The notes under the pieces are model-generated. The model had not been told where the DNA came from. It saw only the letters and a program-made list of their open reading frames with translations, and ran no database searches. A DNA stretch of 51,138 bases, taken from Sphingosinicella sp. GTDB lineage: Bacteria; Pseudomonadota; Alphaproteobacteria; Sphingomonadales; Sphingomonadaceae. The stretch lies in contig JACDEE010000020.1 of the NCBI GenBank assembly GCA_013816585.1, forward strand, positions 1 to 51,138, given 5' to 3'. Positions 35,779-48,036 of this stretch are shown here, in pieces. Every line of letters starts with the position of its first letter. The stretch's first letter is position 1. Position numbers and translations under genes: made by a program.

Positions 35779-37098
35779 TCAGTCCCTGCCCATTTCCTTG
35801 CGCCGTTCGTCCCAGAAGGCGATGCGTTCGCGTATCTTGGCTTCGAAGCCGCGGGGGCTGGGCCGGTAGAAATCCTGCGCCTGCATCTCTTCGGGCCAAT
35901 AATCGTCGCCCGAAAAGCCATCCGGCGCGTCATGATCATAGGCATAATCCTTGCCATAGCCGATCTGCTTCATGAGCTTGGTAGGCGCATTGAGGATGCT
36001 CTTGGGCGGCATCAGCGAGCCCGTATCGCGGGCCGAGCGCCAGGCCGCTTTCTGCGCCACATAAGCGGCGTTGGATTTGGGTGCGGTAGCGCAATAGAGG
36101 CAGGCCTGAACGATGGCGAGTTCGCCCTCTGGCGACCCCAGAAAATCATAGGCTTCCTTCGCCGCAAGGCATTGCACCAAAGCCTGGGGATCGGCGAGGC
36201 CGATATCTTCCGAAGCGAAGCGGACGATACGCCGGAGCAGGTAGAGCGGCTCTTCTCCCGCGACCAGCATTCGCGCCAGATAATAAAGCGCCGCCTGCGG
36301 GTCCGATCCGCGAAGGCTTTTGTGAAGGGCGGAAATGAGGTTGTAATGCCCCTCCCGGTCCTTGTCATAAACGGCGACGCGCCGGTGGAGTAAAGCAGAG
36401 AGCGCACCCGGGTCGAGCGCCTCCGCCAGTTCGATGGAAAAGAGCGTTTCGGCCTGGTTGAGCAGGAAGCGTCCGTCGCCGTCCGCCGTCGCAACCAGGG
36501 CGTCACGCGCTTCGGCGGTAAGCGGCAGTGTTCGCTCGATCAAAACCTCCGCACGGTCGAGCAATTGGCTGAGCGCCCTGGCGTCCAGCCGGTTGAGGAT
36601 CAGCACCTGCGCGCGCGACAGCAGGGCGGCGTTGAGCTCGAATGATGGATTCTCGGTCGTGGCGCCGACCAGAACCACGGTGCCATTTTCGACGAACGGC
36701 AGGAAACCATCCTGCTGCGCCCGGTTGAAGCGGTGGATCTCGTCCACGAACAATAATGTCTGCTTGCCGATGCGGGCATGTTCTTTGGCCTCGGCAAATA
36801 CCTTCTTGAGGTCGGCGACCCCCGAAAAGACCGCCGAAATGGCGACGAAGCGCATTCCCACAGCATCGGCGAGCAGGCGGGCAATGGTGGTCTTGCCTGT
36901 ACCGGGTGGCCCCCACAATATGATCGAGGCCAGTTTGCCGGCAGTGACCATTCGGCCGATCGCACCTTCCGGTCCGGTCAGATGCTCCTGGCCCACCACT
37001 TCGTCCAGCGCCCTGGGGCGTAGCCGGTCGGCCAGCGGCGAACCGTCGCTGGGCTCGGCCGGCGGCGGAGTCTGTTCGTCCTGGAAAAGGTCGGTCAT
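35779..37098 (-). CDS. rarA: Replication-associated recombination protein A (AAA+ ATPase)
   Basis: A 439-residue RarA/MgsA/WRNIP1-family protein that acts at stalled replication forks. AAA+ motifs are Walker A WGPPGTGKTT, Walker B LLFVDEIHRF, sensor 1 GATTENPSF and an arginine finger before the tetramerisation domain (SLRGSDPQAALYYLARML, then RRIVRFASEDIGLADP). The N-terminal PLADRLRPRALDEVVGQEHL is typical. It follows a GT4 gene by 9 nt on the same strand and is probably co-transcribed with it. Confidence 0.95.
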   Translation of the reverse strand: MTDLFQDEQTPPPAEPSDGSPLADRLRPRALDEVVGQEHLTGPEGAIGRMVTAGKLASIILWGPPGTGKTTIARLLADAVGMRFVAISAVFSGVADLKKVFAEAKEHARIGKQTLLFVDEIHRFNRAQQDGFLPFVENGTVVLVGATTENPSFELNAALLSRAQVLILNRLDARALSQLLDRAEVLIERTLPLTAEARDALVATADGDGRFLLNQAETLFSIELAEALDPGALSALLHRRVAVYDKDREGHYNLISALHKSLRGSDPQAALYYLARMLVAGEEPLYLLRRIVRFASEDIGLADPQALVQCLAAKEAYDFLGSPEGELAIVQACLYCATAPKSNAAYVAQKAAWRSARDTGSLMPPKSILNAPTKLMKQIGYGKDYAYDHDAPDGFSGDDYWPEEMQAQDFYRPSPRGFEAKIRERIAFWDERRKEMGRD

Positions 37099-37107
37099 CG
37101 GCCGACC

Positions 37108-38313
37108 TTAGCCGATTTGCCCCGAGGCCGCATCCGCAGAGGAAGCGGGGTTTGAACGTCTGTGGCCGCCCTTATGCTGCCGGATGACGCGGCGGTAGGA
37201 ATCGACCAGCGCCTGATTGACCTCATCCCATCCAAATCGGCGGCTGACCTCGCGGCCCGCCTCGCCGGCCGCGCGGCGGGCTTCCGCGTTGGCGCAATAA
37301 TAGCCAAGCGCGTCGGCGAAGGCGTCGATCGCACCGGGCTGGACCAGCCGGCCGGTCACTCCGTCGGTGACCAGGCTAAGGCTTCCAGTGGCGCTGGCCG
37401 CGACTACGGGAAGACCGGTCGCCATAGCTTCCAGCGTGACATTGCCGAACGTCTCGGTGACCGATGGATTGAACAACACGTCCATCGACGCCACCGCGCG
37501 GCCCAAATCCGCACCTTCTTGAAAACCGGCGAAGATACCGTTGGGCAAGGCGCCTTCGAACCAGTCGCGGGCGGGCCCTTCGCCGACCACGAGCACTTTG
37601 TGGGTGACCCCGCGCCGTTCCAGTCGGGCGATCGTCTCGGAAAAGACATCCAATCCCTTTTCCATCACCAGCCGTCCGACGAAGCCGATGACGGGAATGT
37701 CGTCTGCGATGCCGAGGCCGCGCCGCCATTCCAGATTGCGGCGGCCCGGATTGAATATCTCCCGGTCGATGCCGCGGGTCCAGATTCCAACATTATAGTT
37801 CATCCGCTGGTCGCGAAGCAGCTGCGCCATCGATTCCGAAGGGGCGAAGATTGCGTCGCACCGTCGGTACAGGCGACGAAGGCCGGCCTCGACGGCCGGC
37901 TCCATGAAAGAAAATCCGTAATAACGCGGATAGGTTTCGAACCTTGTATGGACCGACGCCACCGCCGGAATGTCCAATTTATGCGCCAGGGTAACTGCAC
38001 GGTGACCCAGAAGGTCCGGGCTGCCGATGTGGATGATGTTGGGCCGGAAAGCCTGGACGTCCCGTTTGGCGCGGGGCGGGAGCATGATCGGCATCCGGTA
38101 TTCGCCGCGGCCGGGAATCGGCAAGGCTGGAATGCTGACGATGTCGCCCATCGGCGGCAGGGCCGGTTTGGCGACGGTTGGGGAATAGATGCGTACCGCC
38201 GCGCCCTGCTGCAGCAGATAGGCGACGAGGCGGTTCAGCGCCTGGTTCGCACCGTCGCGGACATAATTGTAATTGCCAGTAAACAGCGCGATGCGAAGAT
38301 CGGAGGCGTCCAT
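37108..38313 (-). CDS. GT4-type glycosyltransferase (MgtA-like)
   Basis: A 401-residue retaining glycosyltransferase with two Rossmann domains. The N-terminal domain has FTGNYNYVRDGANQALNRL and HIGSPDLLGHRAV. The donor-binding C-terminal domain has VIGFVGRLVMEKGLDVF and the E-x7-E motif ETFGNVTLEAMATGLPVV. The overall pattern resembles GDP-mannose-dependent alpha-mannosyltransferases that act on glycolipids (MgtA/PimB type); the donor is not certain. The frame opens to 38481, but the upstream part is the small-protein gene in another frame, and the ATG at 38313 begins the domain. No signal or transmembrane helix. Confidence 0.88.
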   Translation of the reverse strand: MDASDLRIALFTGNYNYVRDGANQALNRLVAYLLQQGAAVRIYSPTVAKPALPPMGDIVSIPALPIPGRGEYRMPIMLPPRAKRDVQAFRPNIIHIGSPDLLGHRAVTLAHKLDIPAVASVHTRFETYPRYYGFSFMEPAVEAGLRRLYRRCDAIFAPSESMAQLLRDQRMNYNVGIWTRGIDREIFNPGRRNLEWRRGLGIADDIPVIGFVGRLVMEKGLDVFSETIARLERRGVTHKVLVVGEGPARDWFEGALPNGIFAGFQEGADLGRAVASMDVLFNPSVTETFGNVTLEAMATGLPVVAASATGSLSLVTDGVTGRLVQPGAIDAFADALGYYCANAEARRAAGEAGREVSRRFGWDEVNQALVDSYRRVIRQHKGGHRRSNPASSADAASGQIG

Positions 38314-38357
38314 CGACTTGTCGATAGCCGCTTGCCCTGCAAAGGCCAAATCCACCT

Positions 38358-38471
38358 CTATTCGGGCTTTTTGTCGTCGCCCGACTTTGGCAGTTTTCGT
38401 ATCCGGCGAATGCCGATCAGCATGGGCAGGATCAGCAAGGCCAAGGCGAGGAGGGTGATCAGGCTCTTCAT
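38358..38471 (-). CDS. 37-residue single-pass membrane protein
   Basis: A short minus-strand frame reads MKSLITLLALALLILPMLIG, then IRRIRKLPKSGDDKKPE and stop (TAG at 38358). It is one hydrophobic helix (about 3-21) followed by a strongly basic then charged tail, with the layout expected of a small inner-membrane protein with a cytoplasmic C-terminus. GGAAG lies a few bases before the ATG. It sits between the rpoC terminator and the GT4 gene, 44 nt upstream of the latter. Not recognised; the coding call rests on composition, start context and placement. Confidence 0.6.
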   Translation of the reverse strand: MKSLITLLALALLILPMLIGIRRIRKLPKSGDDKKPE

Positions 38472-38487
38472 TCACTTCCATCCTCTT

Positions 38488-38525
38488 GAAAACAAAGCGC
38501 CCCGCCGGAAGGTCCGGCGAGGCGC
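38488..38525 (-). terminator. Strong intrinsic terminator after rpoC
   Basis: On the minus strand GCGCCTCGCCGG pairs over 12 bp with CCGGCGGGGCGC (one G-U) around a 5-nt loop, then TTTGTTTTC follows. It starts 22 nt after the rpoC stop at 38548 and ends 17 nt before the small-protein start. Confidence 0.9.
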
Positions 38526-38547
38526 GCTATTTTAGCCGGATTGACGC

Positions 38548-42837
<4,290 letters not shown>

Positions 42838-42884
42838 CTGTAGTTTCCCTTCGGGGGAGAATTCAATTGGTGGCGGAGGGGGAG

Positions 42885-42906
42885 GGGGCGCCGTCGCCGG
42901 CGCCCC
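42885..42906 (-). other. Perfect 9-bp hairpin with GNRA tetraloop between rpoB and rpoC
   Basis: In the mRNA, GGGGCGCCG and CGGCGCCCC pair without mismatch around the tetraloop GCGA (GNRA class), starting 5 nt after the rpoB stop. No U-tract follows (CUCCCCCUCC), so full termination is unlikely. Possible roles are partial termination, RNase processing or stabilisation of the rpoB mRNA end. Confidence 0.75.
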
Positions 42907-42911
42907 GCTCC

Positions 42912-45900
42912 TTATTCCGCCGCAATCGCCTGGATCTCGTCGCCATTCTCATCGATCGTCGTGTTGAGTTCGACGTTGAGACCCAGCGAGCGCATTTCCT
43001 TGACCAGCACGTTGAAGCTTTCGGGAATGCCGGCCTCGAACGTGTCGTCACCCTTGACGATCGCCTCGTAGACCTTGGTGCGGCCGATCACGTCGTCCGA
43101 CTTCACCGTCAGCATTTCCTGCAGCGTATAGGCCGCGCCGTAGGCCTGGAGCGCCCAGACCTCCATTTCGCCGAACCTCTGGCCGCCAAACTGGGCCTTG
43201 CCGCCCAGCGGCTGCTGGGTGACGAGGCTGTAGGGCCCGATCGAACGTGCGTGGATCTTGTCGTCCACCAGGTGATGCAGCTTCAGCATGTAGATGTAGC
43301 CAACGGTCACCTTGCGGTCGAAAGGCTCGCCGGTACGACCGTCAAACAATTCCACCTGGCCGCTCTCGTCGAGACCGGCCTTCTTGAGCATGAACGACAC
43401 GTCCGCCTCGCGGGCTCCGTCGAACACCGGGGTGCCCATCGGAACGCCCGAAACGAGGTTGGAAGCGAGTTCCATCACCTGATCGTCGTCGCGGCTGTCG
43501 ATATCGGCATCATAATGCTTGCCGTAAATGTCCTTCAGCTTGGTACGAACCAGGCCGACATCCTTGGTATCGATATCCTTGCCCTTGGCATGAATGTCTT
43601 CCAGCATCGCCCCGATCTGCTTGCCCAGGCCGCGTGCGGCCCAGCCCAGATGCGTTTCGAAAATCTGTCCGACGTTCATCCGGCTCGGCACGCCCAGCGG
43701 ATTGAGCACGATGTCGGCATGCGTCCCGTCTTCCAGGAACGGCATGTCCTCGATCGGCAGGATGCGGCTGATGACGCCCTTGTTGCCGTGACGGCCAGCC
43801 ATCTTGTCGCCCGGCTGCAGCTTGCGCTTCACCGCGACGAACACCTTGACCATCTTCAGGACGCCCGGGGGCAGCTCGTCGCCGCGCTCCAGCTTCTCGA
43901 TACGATCGTCCAGCTTCGCCTTGATGACGCCTTCGGCATCGTCATATTGAGTCTTCACGGCTTCCAGATCGGCCTGGACCTTGTCGTCCTTGACCGCAAA
44001 CTTCCACCATTCGTGGCGCTCGACGCTGTCCAGCATGTCGGCGTCGACGGCCGCACCCTTCTTGATGCCCTTGGGAGCCGCAGTGGCGGTCTGGCCCATC
44101 AGCATTTCGCGAAGGCGCGAATAGGTTGCGCGCTTCAGGATGGTGCGTTCGTCCTCGGCGTCCTTGCGGAGGCGATCCTTTTCTTCGGTCTGGATCGCGC
44201 GCGTACGGTCGTCGATATCGATGCCGTGACGGTTGAACACGCGGACCTCGACCACCGTGCCGGCGACGCCCGGGGGCAAACGCAGCGAGGTGTCGCGAAC
44301 GTCCGACGCCTTTTCGCCGAAGATGGCGCGGAGAAGCTTTTCCTCCGGAGTCATCGGGCTTTCGCCCTTTGGCGTGATCTTGCCGCACAGGATGTCGCCG
44401 GGTTCTACTTCGGCGCCGATATAGACGATGCCCGCTTCGTCGAGGTTCCGAAGCGCTTCCTCGCCAACGTTCGGGATGTCGCGGGTGATATCCTCAGGCC
44501 CAAGCTTCGTATCGCGGGCCATCACTTCGAACTCTTCGATGTGGATCGAGGTAAAGACGTCGTCTTTCACGATCCGTTCGGAGATCAGGATGGAATCCTC
44601 GAAATTATAACCGTTCCAGGGCATGAACGCGACCAGCACGTTGCGGCCGAGCGCCAGTTCGCCGAACTCGGTCGAAGGACCATCGGCGATGACGTCGCCC
44701 GCATTGACCACGTCGCCCACCTTCACCAGCGGACGCTGGTTGATGCAGGTATTCTGGTTCGAACGCTGGAACTTCATGAGCGTGTAGATGTCGACGCCCG
44801 ACTTGCCGGCTTCGACTTCGCCGGTGGCGCGGATGACGATACGGGTCGCATCGACCTGATCGACGATACCGCTGCGGCGGGCCGCGATGGCGGCGCCTGA
44901 ATCGCGGGCCACCGTCTCTTCCATGCCGGTGCCGACGAACGGCGCCTCGGCGCGGACCAGGGGAACCGCCTGACGCTGCATGTTCGATCCCATCAGGGCG
45001 CGGTTGGCGTCATCGTTTTCCAGGAACGGAATGAGCGATGCGGCGACCGACACGAGCTGCTTGGGCGACACGTCCATCAAGGTGATCTGGTCGCGCGGCG
45101 CCATCAGGAATTCGCCCGCCTGACGGCTGGAGACGATTTCCTCGACGAAATGGCCAACCTTGTCGAGCTCGGCATTGGCTTGCGCGATGGTGTGCTTAAC
45201 CTCTTCCATCGCCGACAGGTAAACGACGTCGTCGGTTACCTTGTGGTCGATCACCTTGCGGTACGGCGTTTCGATGAAGCCGTATTTGTTGACCCGGCTG
45301 AAGCTCGCGAGCGAGTTGATCAGGCCGATGTTCGGCCCTTCAGGAGTCTCGATCGGGCAGATGCGGCCATAATGGGTCGGGTGAACGTCACGGACTTCGA
45401 AGCCGGCGCGCTCACGCGTCAGACCACCGGGCCCGAGCGCCGAAACGCGGCGCTTGTGCGTCACTTCGGAAAGCGGGTTGGTCTGATCCATGAACTGCGA
45501 AAGCTGCGAGGAGCCGAAGAATTCACGAACGGCGGCCACGGCGGGTTTGGCGTTGATCAGGTCGTTCGGCATCACCGTCGATACGTCGACGGATGACATG
45601 CGCTCCTTCACGGCGCGCTCCATGCGGAGAAGACCGACGCGATACTGGTTTTCCAGCAATTCGCCGACCGAACGCACGCGGCGGTTGCCGAGATTGTCGA
45701 TGTCGTCGATTTCGCCGCGGCCGTCCTTCAGGTCGACCAGGGTCTTCACGACGGCAAGGATATCTTCCTTGCGAAGCGTGGTGACCGTGTCCTCGACGTC
45801 GAGGTCGAGACGCATGTTGAGCTTGACCCGGCCCACGGCCGAAAGGTCGTAGCGCTCGGGGTCGAAGAACAGGCCAGCGAACAGGGCATCGGCGGTCTCG

Positions 45901-47075
45901 CGCGTCGGCGGCTCGCCGGGGCGCATGACGCGATAGATGTCGCTCAAGGCCTGGTCGCGATCCTCGGCCTTGTCGGCCTTCAGCGTGTTGCGCATCCAGG
46001 CGCCGGTGTTGACATGATCGATGTCGAGCAGCTCGAGGCGGTCGATGCCGGCCTTGTCGAGCTTTTCGAGATTTTCAGGGGTCACTTCGTCGCCGGCCTC
46101 GACATAGATCTCGCCAGTCTTGTCGTTGATCAGATCGAACGCTGAATAGCGGCCGAAAATCTCTTCGGTCGGAATGAGCAGCTCGGTCAGGCCATCCTTG
46201 GCGGCCTTGTTGGCGATACGCGGGCTGACCTTCTGGCCGGCCGGGAAAATGACTTCGCCCGACTTGCCGTCGACCACGTCGAACATCGGCTTTTGTCCGC
46301 GCCATTGTTCGGGCACGAACGGGATCTCCCATCCGCCCTTGCCACGGACGAATGCAACCGTCCTGTAGAATTCGTTGAGGATCTCCTCGCTGGTGAGACC
46401 CAGAGCATGGAGCAAAGCCGTGACCGGCAGCTTGCGCTTGCGGTCGATGCGGACGTTGACGATGTCCTTGGCGTCGAATTCGAAATCGAGCCACGAGCCG
46501 CGATAAGGAATTACGCGCGCTGCAAACAGATATTTGCCCGACGCATGGGTCTTGCCGCGGTCATGGTCGAACAGGACACCCGGCGAACGGTGCATCTGGC
46601 TGACGATCACGCGCTCGGTGCCATTGACGATGAACGTGCCGTTCTTCGTCATCAGCGGCATGTCGCCCATATAGACATCCTGCTCCTTGATATCGAGCAC
46701 GGAACGGGTTTCGGTATCAGGATCGACCTCGAATACGATCAGGCGAAGCGTCACGCGCATCGGCGCGGCATAGGTCATTCCGCGCTGGCGGCACTCGTCC
46801 GTGTCATATTTGGGCTCTTCGAGCTCGTAATGAACGAAATCCAGCTCGGCGGTGCCGGCGAAATCGCGGATCGGGAAGACCGAGCGAAGCGTCTTTTCAA
46901 GGCCGGAAACATATCCGTCCTGGGGGCGCGAGCGAAGGAAATGCTCGTAGGATTCGCGCTGAACCTCGATCAGGTTCGGCATTTCCGAAACTTCGTGAAT
47001 GTTGCCGAAGATCTTGCGGATGCGCTTGGACGCGGTTGACCGGGTCTCGGTCGCCGGAGCTGCCTTGGTCGCCAT
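42912..47075 (-). CDS. rpoB: RNA polymerase beta subunit
   Basis: A 1387-residue beta subunit. The rifampicin pocket [20 protein letters not shown] and the following [12 protein letters not shown] keep the sensitive-type residues (equivalents of E. coli D516, H526 and S531). Also present are the [17 protein letters not shown] segment and the C-terminal [17 protein letters not shown] and [16 protein letters not shown] regions. Unlike the common rplJ-rplL-rpoB-rpoC order, the gene upstream is a DUF4126 protein. A promoter at 47245-47273 gives it an own leader of about 160 nt. Confidence 0.98.
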   Translation of the reverse strand: MATKAAPATETRSTASKRIRKIFGNIHEVSEMPNLIEVQRESYEHFLRSRPQDGYVSGLEKTLRSVFPIRDFAGTAELDFVHYELEEPKYDTDECRQRGMTYAAPMRVTLRLIVFEVDPDTETRSVLDIKEQDVYMGDMPLMTKNGTFIVNGTERVIVSQMHRSPGVLFDHDRGKTHASGKYLFAARVIPYRGSWLDFEFDAKDIVNVRIDRKRKLPVTALLHALGLTSEEILNEFYRTVAFVRGKGGWEIPFVPEQWRGQKPMFDVVDGKSGEVIFPAGQKVSPRIANKAAKDGLTELLIPTEEIFGRYSAFDLINDKTGEIYVEAGDEVTPENLEKLDKAGIDRLELLDIDHVNTGAWMRNTLKADKAEDRDQALSDIYRVMRPGEPPTRETADALFAGLFFDPERYDLSAVGRVKLNMRLDLDVEDTVTTLRKEDILAVVKTLVDLKDGRGEIDDIDNLGNRRVRSVGELLENQYRVGLLRMERAVKERMSSVDVSTVMPNDLINAKPAVAAVREFFGSSQLSQFMDQTNPLSEVTHKRRVSALGPGGLTRERAGFEVRDVHPTHYGRICPIETPEGPNIGLINSLASFSRVNKYGFIETPYRKVIDHKVTDDVVYLSAMEEVKHTIAQANAELDKVGHFVEEIVSSRQAGEFLMAPRDQITLMDVSPKQLVSVAASLIPFLENDDANRALMGSNMQRQAVPLVRAEAPFVGTGMEETVARDSGAAIAARRSGIVDQVDATRIVIRATGEVEAGKSGVDIYTLMKFQRSNQNTCINQRPLVKVGDVVNAGDVIADGPSTEFGELALGRNVLVAFMPWNGYNFEDSILISERIVKDDVFTSIHIEEFEVMARDTKLGPEDITRDIPNVGEEALRNLDEAGIVYIGAEVEPGDILCGKITPKGESPMTPEEKLLRAIFGEKASDVRDTSLRLPPGVAGTVVEVRVFNRHGIDIDDRTRAIQTEEKDRLRKDAEDERTILKRATYSRLREMLMGQTATAAPKGIKKGAAVDADMLDSVERHEWWKFAVKDDKVQADLEAVKTQYDDAEGVIKAKLDDRIEKLERGDELPPGVLKMVKVFVAVKRKLQPGDKMAGRHGNKGVISRILPIEDMPFLEDGTHADIVLNPLGVPSRMNVGQIFETHLGWAARGLGKQIGAMLEDIHAKGKDIDTKDVGLVRTKLKDIYGKHYDADIDSRDDDQVMELASNLVSGVPMGTPVFDGAREADVSFMLKKAGLDESGQVELFDGRTGEPFDRKVTVGYIYMLKLHHLVDDKIHARSIGPYSLVTQQPLGGKAQFGGQRFGEMEVWALQAYGAAYTLQEMLTVKSDDVIGRTKVYEAIVKGDDTFEAGIPESFNVLVKEMRSLGLNVELNTTIDENGDEIQAIAAE

Positions 47076-47120
47076 GAAAAAATTTCGCCTCGTCTGTAAA
47101 AACAGGTGCGCAGAAAACGC

Positions 47121-47152
47121 AAAAAGCCGCGCGTTCTCTTCGAGAAAACGGC
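47121..47152 (-). terminator. Terminator-like hairpin in the rpoB leader (possible attenuator)
   Basis: On the minus strand GCCG (from 47152) pairs with CGGC (to 47126). Inside, TTCTC pairs with GAGAA around GAA, with a small internal loop, and TTTTT follows the stem at 47125-47121. It lies about 46 nt upstream of the rpoB ATG and downstream of the predicted rpoB promoter. It could therefore attenuate rpoBC, or simply end the upstream DUF4126 transcript. Confidence 0.65.
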
Positions 47153-47244
47153 AGCTTCAGCGTCTATGAAACCCCAACCAATCAATGCGTAGAGCGCGCT
47201 GCGCGACGGCGCGACCTGTTCCGAAGGGTTGTGGTGAGGGGCGC

Positions 47245-47273
47245 TATCTAGCGATTGGCCGGCGAAATGTAAA
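47245..47273 (-). promoter_or_regulatory. rpoBC promoter
   Basis: On the minus strand, TTTACA (47273-47268), a 17-nt spacer and TAGATA (47250-47245), followed by GCGCCCC, resemble the housekeeping promoters of sphingomonads. The start would be near 47238, giving a leader of about 160 nt before the rpoB ATG. Confidence 0.6.
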
Positions 47274-47306
47274 GGGGGGGAGGGCGCCTGAACCGGCAGA
47301 AAAGGT

Positions 47307-47924
47307 TCAGCTTCCGGGAGTCTCTACCGATTGGGGTCGTCGGCCGAGCCGCAGGATCGCCCGAAGCGCGCGCCTGGTGTAGATGATCAGGACGATCGCC
47401 AGTGCGAGAACGAGCAAAGCGACCACCAGGGCGGCCACCGGATTGAGGAAGGCCAAAGCGAGCAGGCCCCCCGTCGCGACATCTTCACCCGCCGATACCA
47501 CGACATTGCTGACAGGTTCCGGGCTGGCATTGACCAGAGCGCGCGTACCCGCCTTCGCTCCGTGCGTCAGCAGCGCACCGCCTCCGCCGAGCAGGTAGGC
47601 GATCACCTGCCAGGCCGGATCACCCGCATCGACGATCGATAAAGCGAGCAAGGCGCCGCCAAGCGGTCGAATTACAGAATGTATGCTGTCCCAGGCGCTA
47701 TCCAGCCAGGCCACCTTGTCGACGAAGAATTCGGCGATCAGGCCGATCAGGGCCGCACCCAGGACCCAGGGATTGGATAATGTGCCAAGCGCCTGCAGAT
47801 GGCTGGGCAGATCGATCCAGCCGGTACGCATGGCAAGGCCGGTCACGAAGATACAAAGATATAGGCGCCAACCTGCGAGCAGGCTCACGCTGGCGGCAAG
47901 GCCGAGGATTTCGATCAATCCCAT
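47307..47924 (-). CDS. DUF4126 membrane protein
   Basis: A 205-residue membrane protein of the DUF4126 family with four to five hydrophobic helices (IEILGLAASVSLLAGWRLYLCIF at the N-terminus; VAALVVALLVLALAIVLIIY near the C-terminus). The family-typical FVDKVAWLDSAWDSIHSVIRP and GGGGALLTHGAKAGTRA loops are present. No function is known. The frame opens at 47960, but the ATG at 47924 begins the conserved MGLIEILGLA. It is transcribed toward rpoB and separated from it by a promoter and hairpin, so it is probably a separate unit. Confidence 0.85.
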   Translation of the reverse strand: MGLIEILGLAASVSLLAGWRLYLCIFVTGLAMRTGWIDLPSHLQALGTLSNPWVLGAALIGLIAEFFVDKVAWLDSAWDSIHSVIRPLGGALLALSIVDAGDPAWQVIAYLLGGGGALLTHGAKAGTRALVNASPEPVSNVVVSAGEDVATGGLLALAFLNPVAALVVALLVLALAIVLIIYTRRALRAILRLGRRPQSVETPGS

Positions 47925-47992
47925 GCGTTGGAAGGTGGCACGGAATGATGCCGGGGGCAACGATCGGCCTAATAGCCCCGCGTTCGCAGCAA

Positions 47993-48029
47993 CCCATTAC
48001 GGGTGAGCCAGGGCTCATCCCGTCATGGG
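47993..48029 (-). terminator. Long inverted repeat downstream of the TonB receptor
   Basis: CCCAT, CGGG and TGAGC at 47993-48008 pair with GCTCA, CCCG and ATGGG at 48013-48029, with one 2-nt mismatch and one bulge. This is about 14 bp in all, starting 7 nt after the receptor stop (48037). No T-tract follows on the minus strand, so it is either an atypical terminator or an mRNA-protecting structure. Confidence 0.5.
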
Positions 48030-48036
48030 CGCCCCA

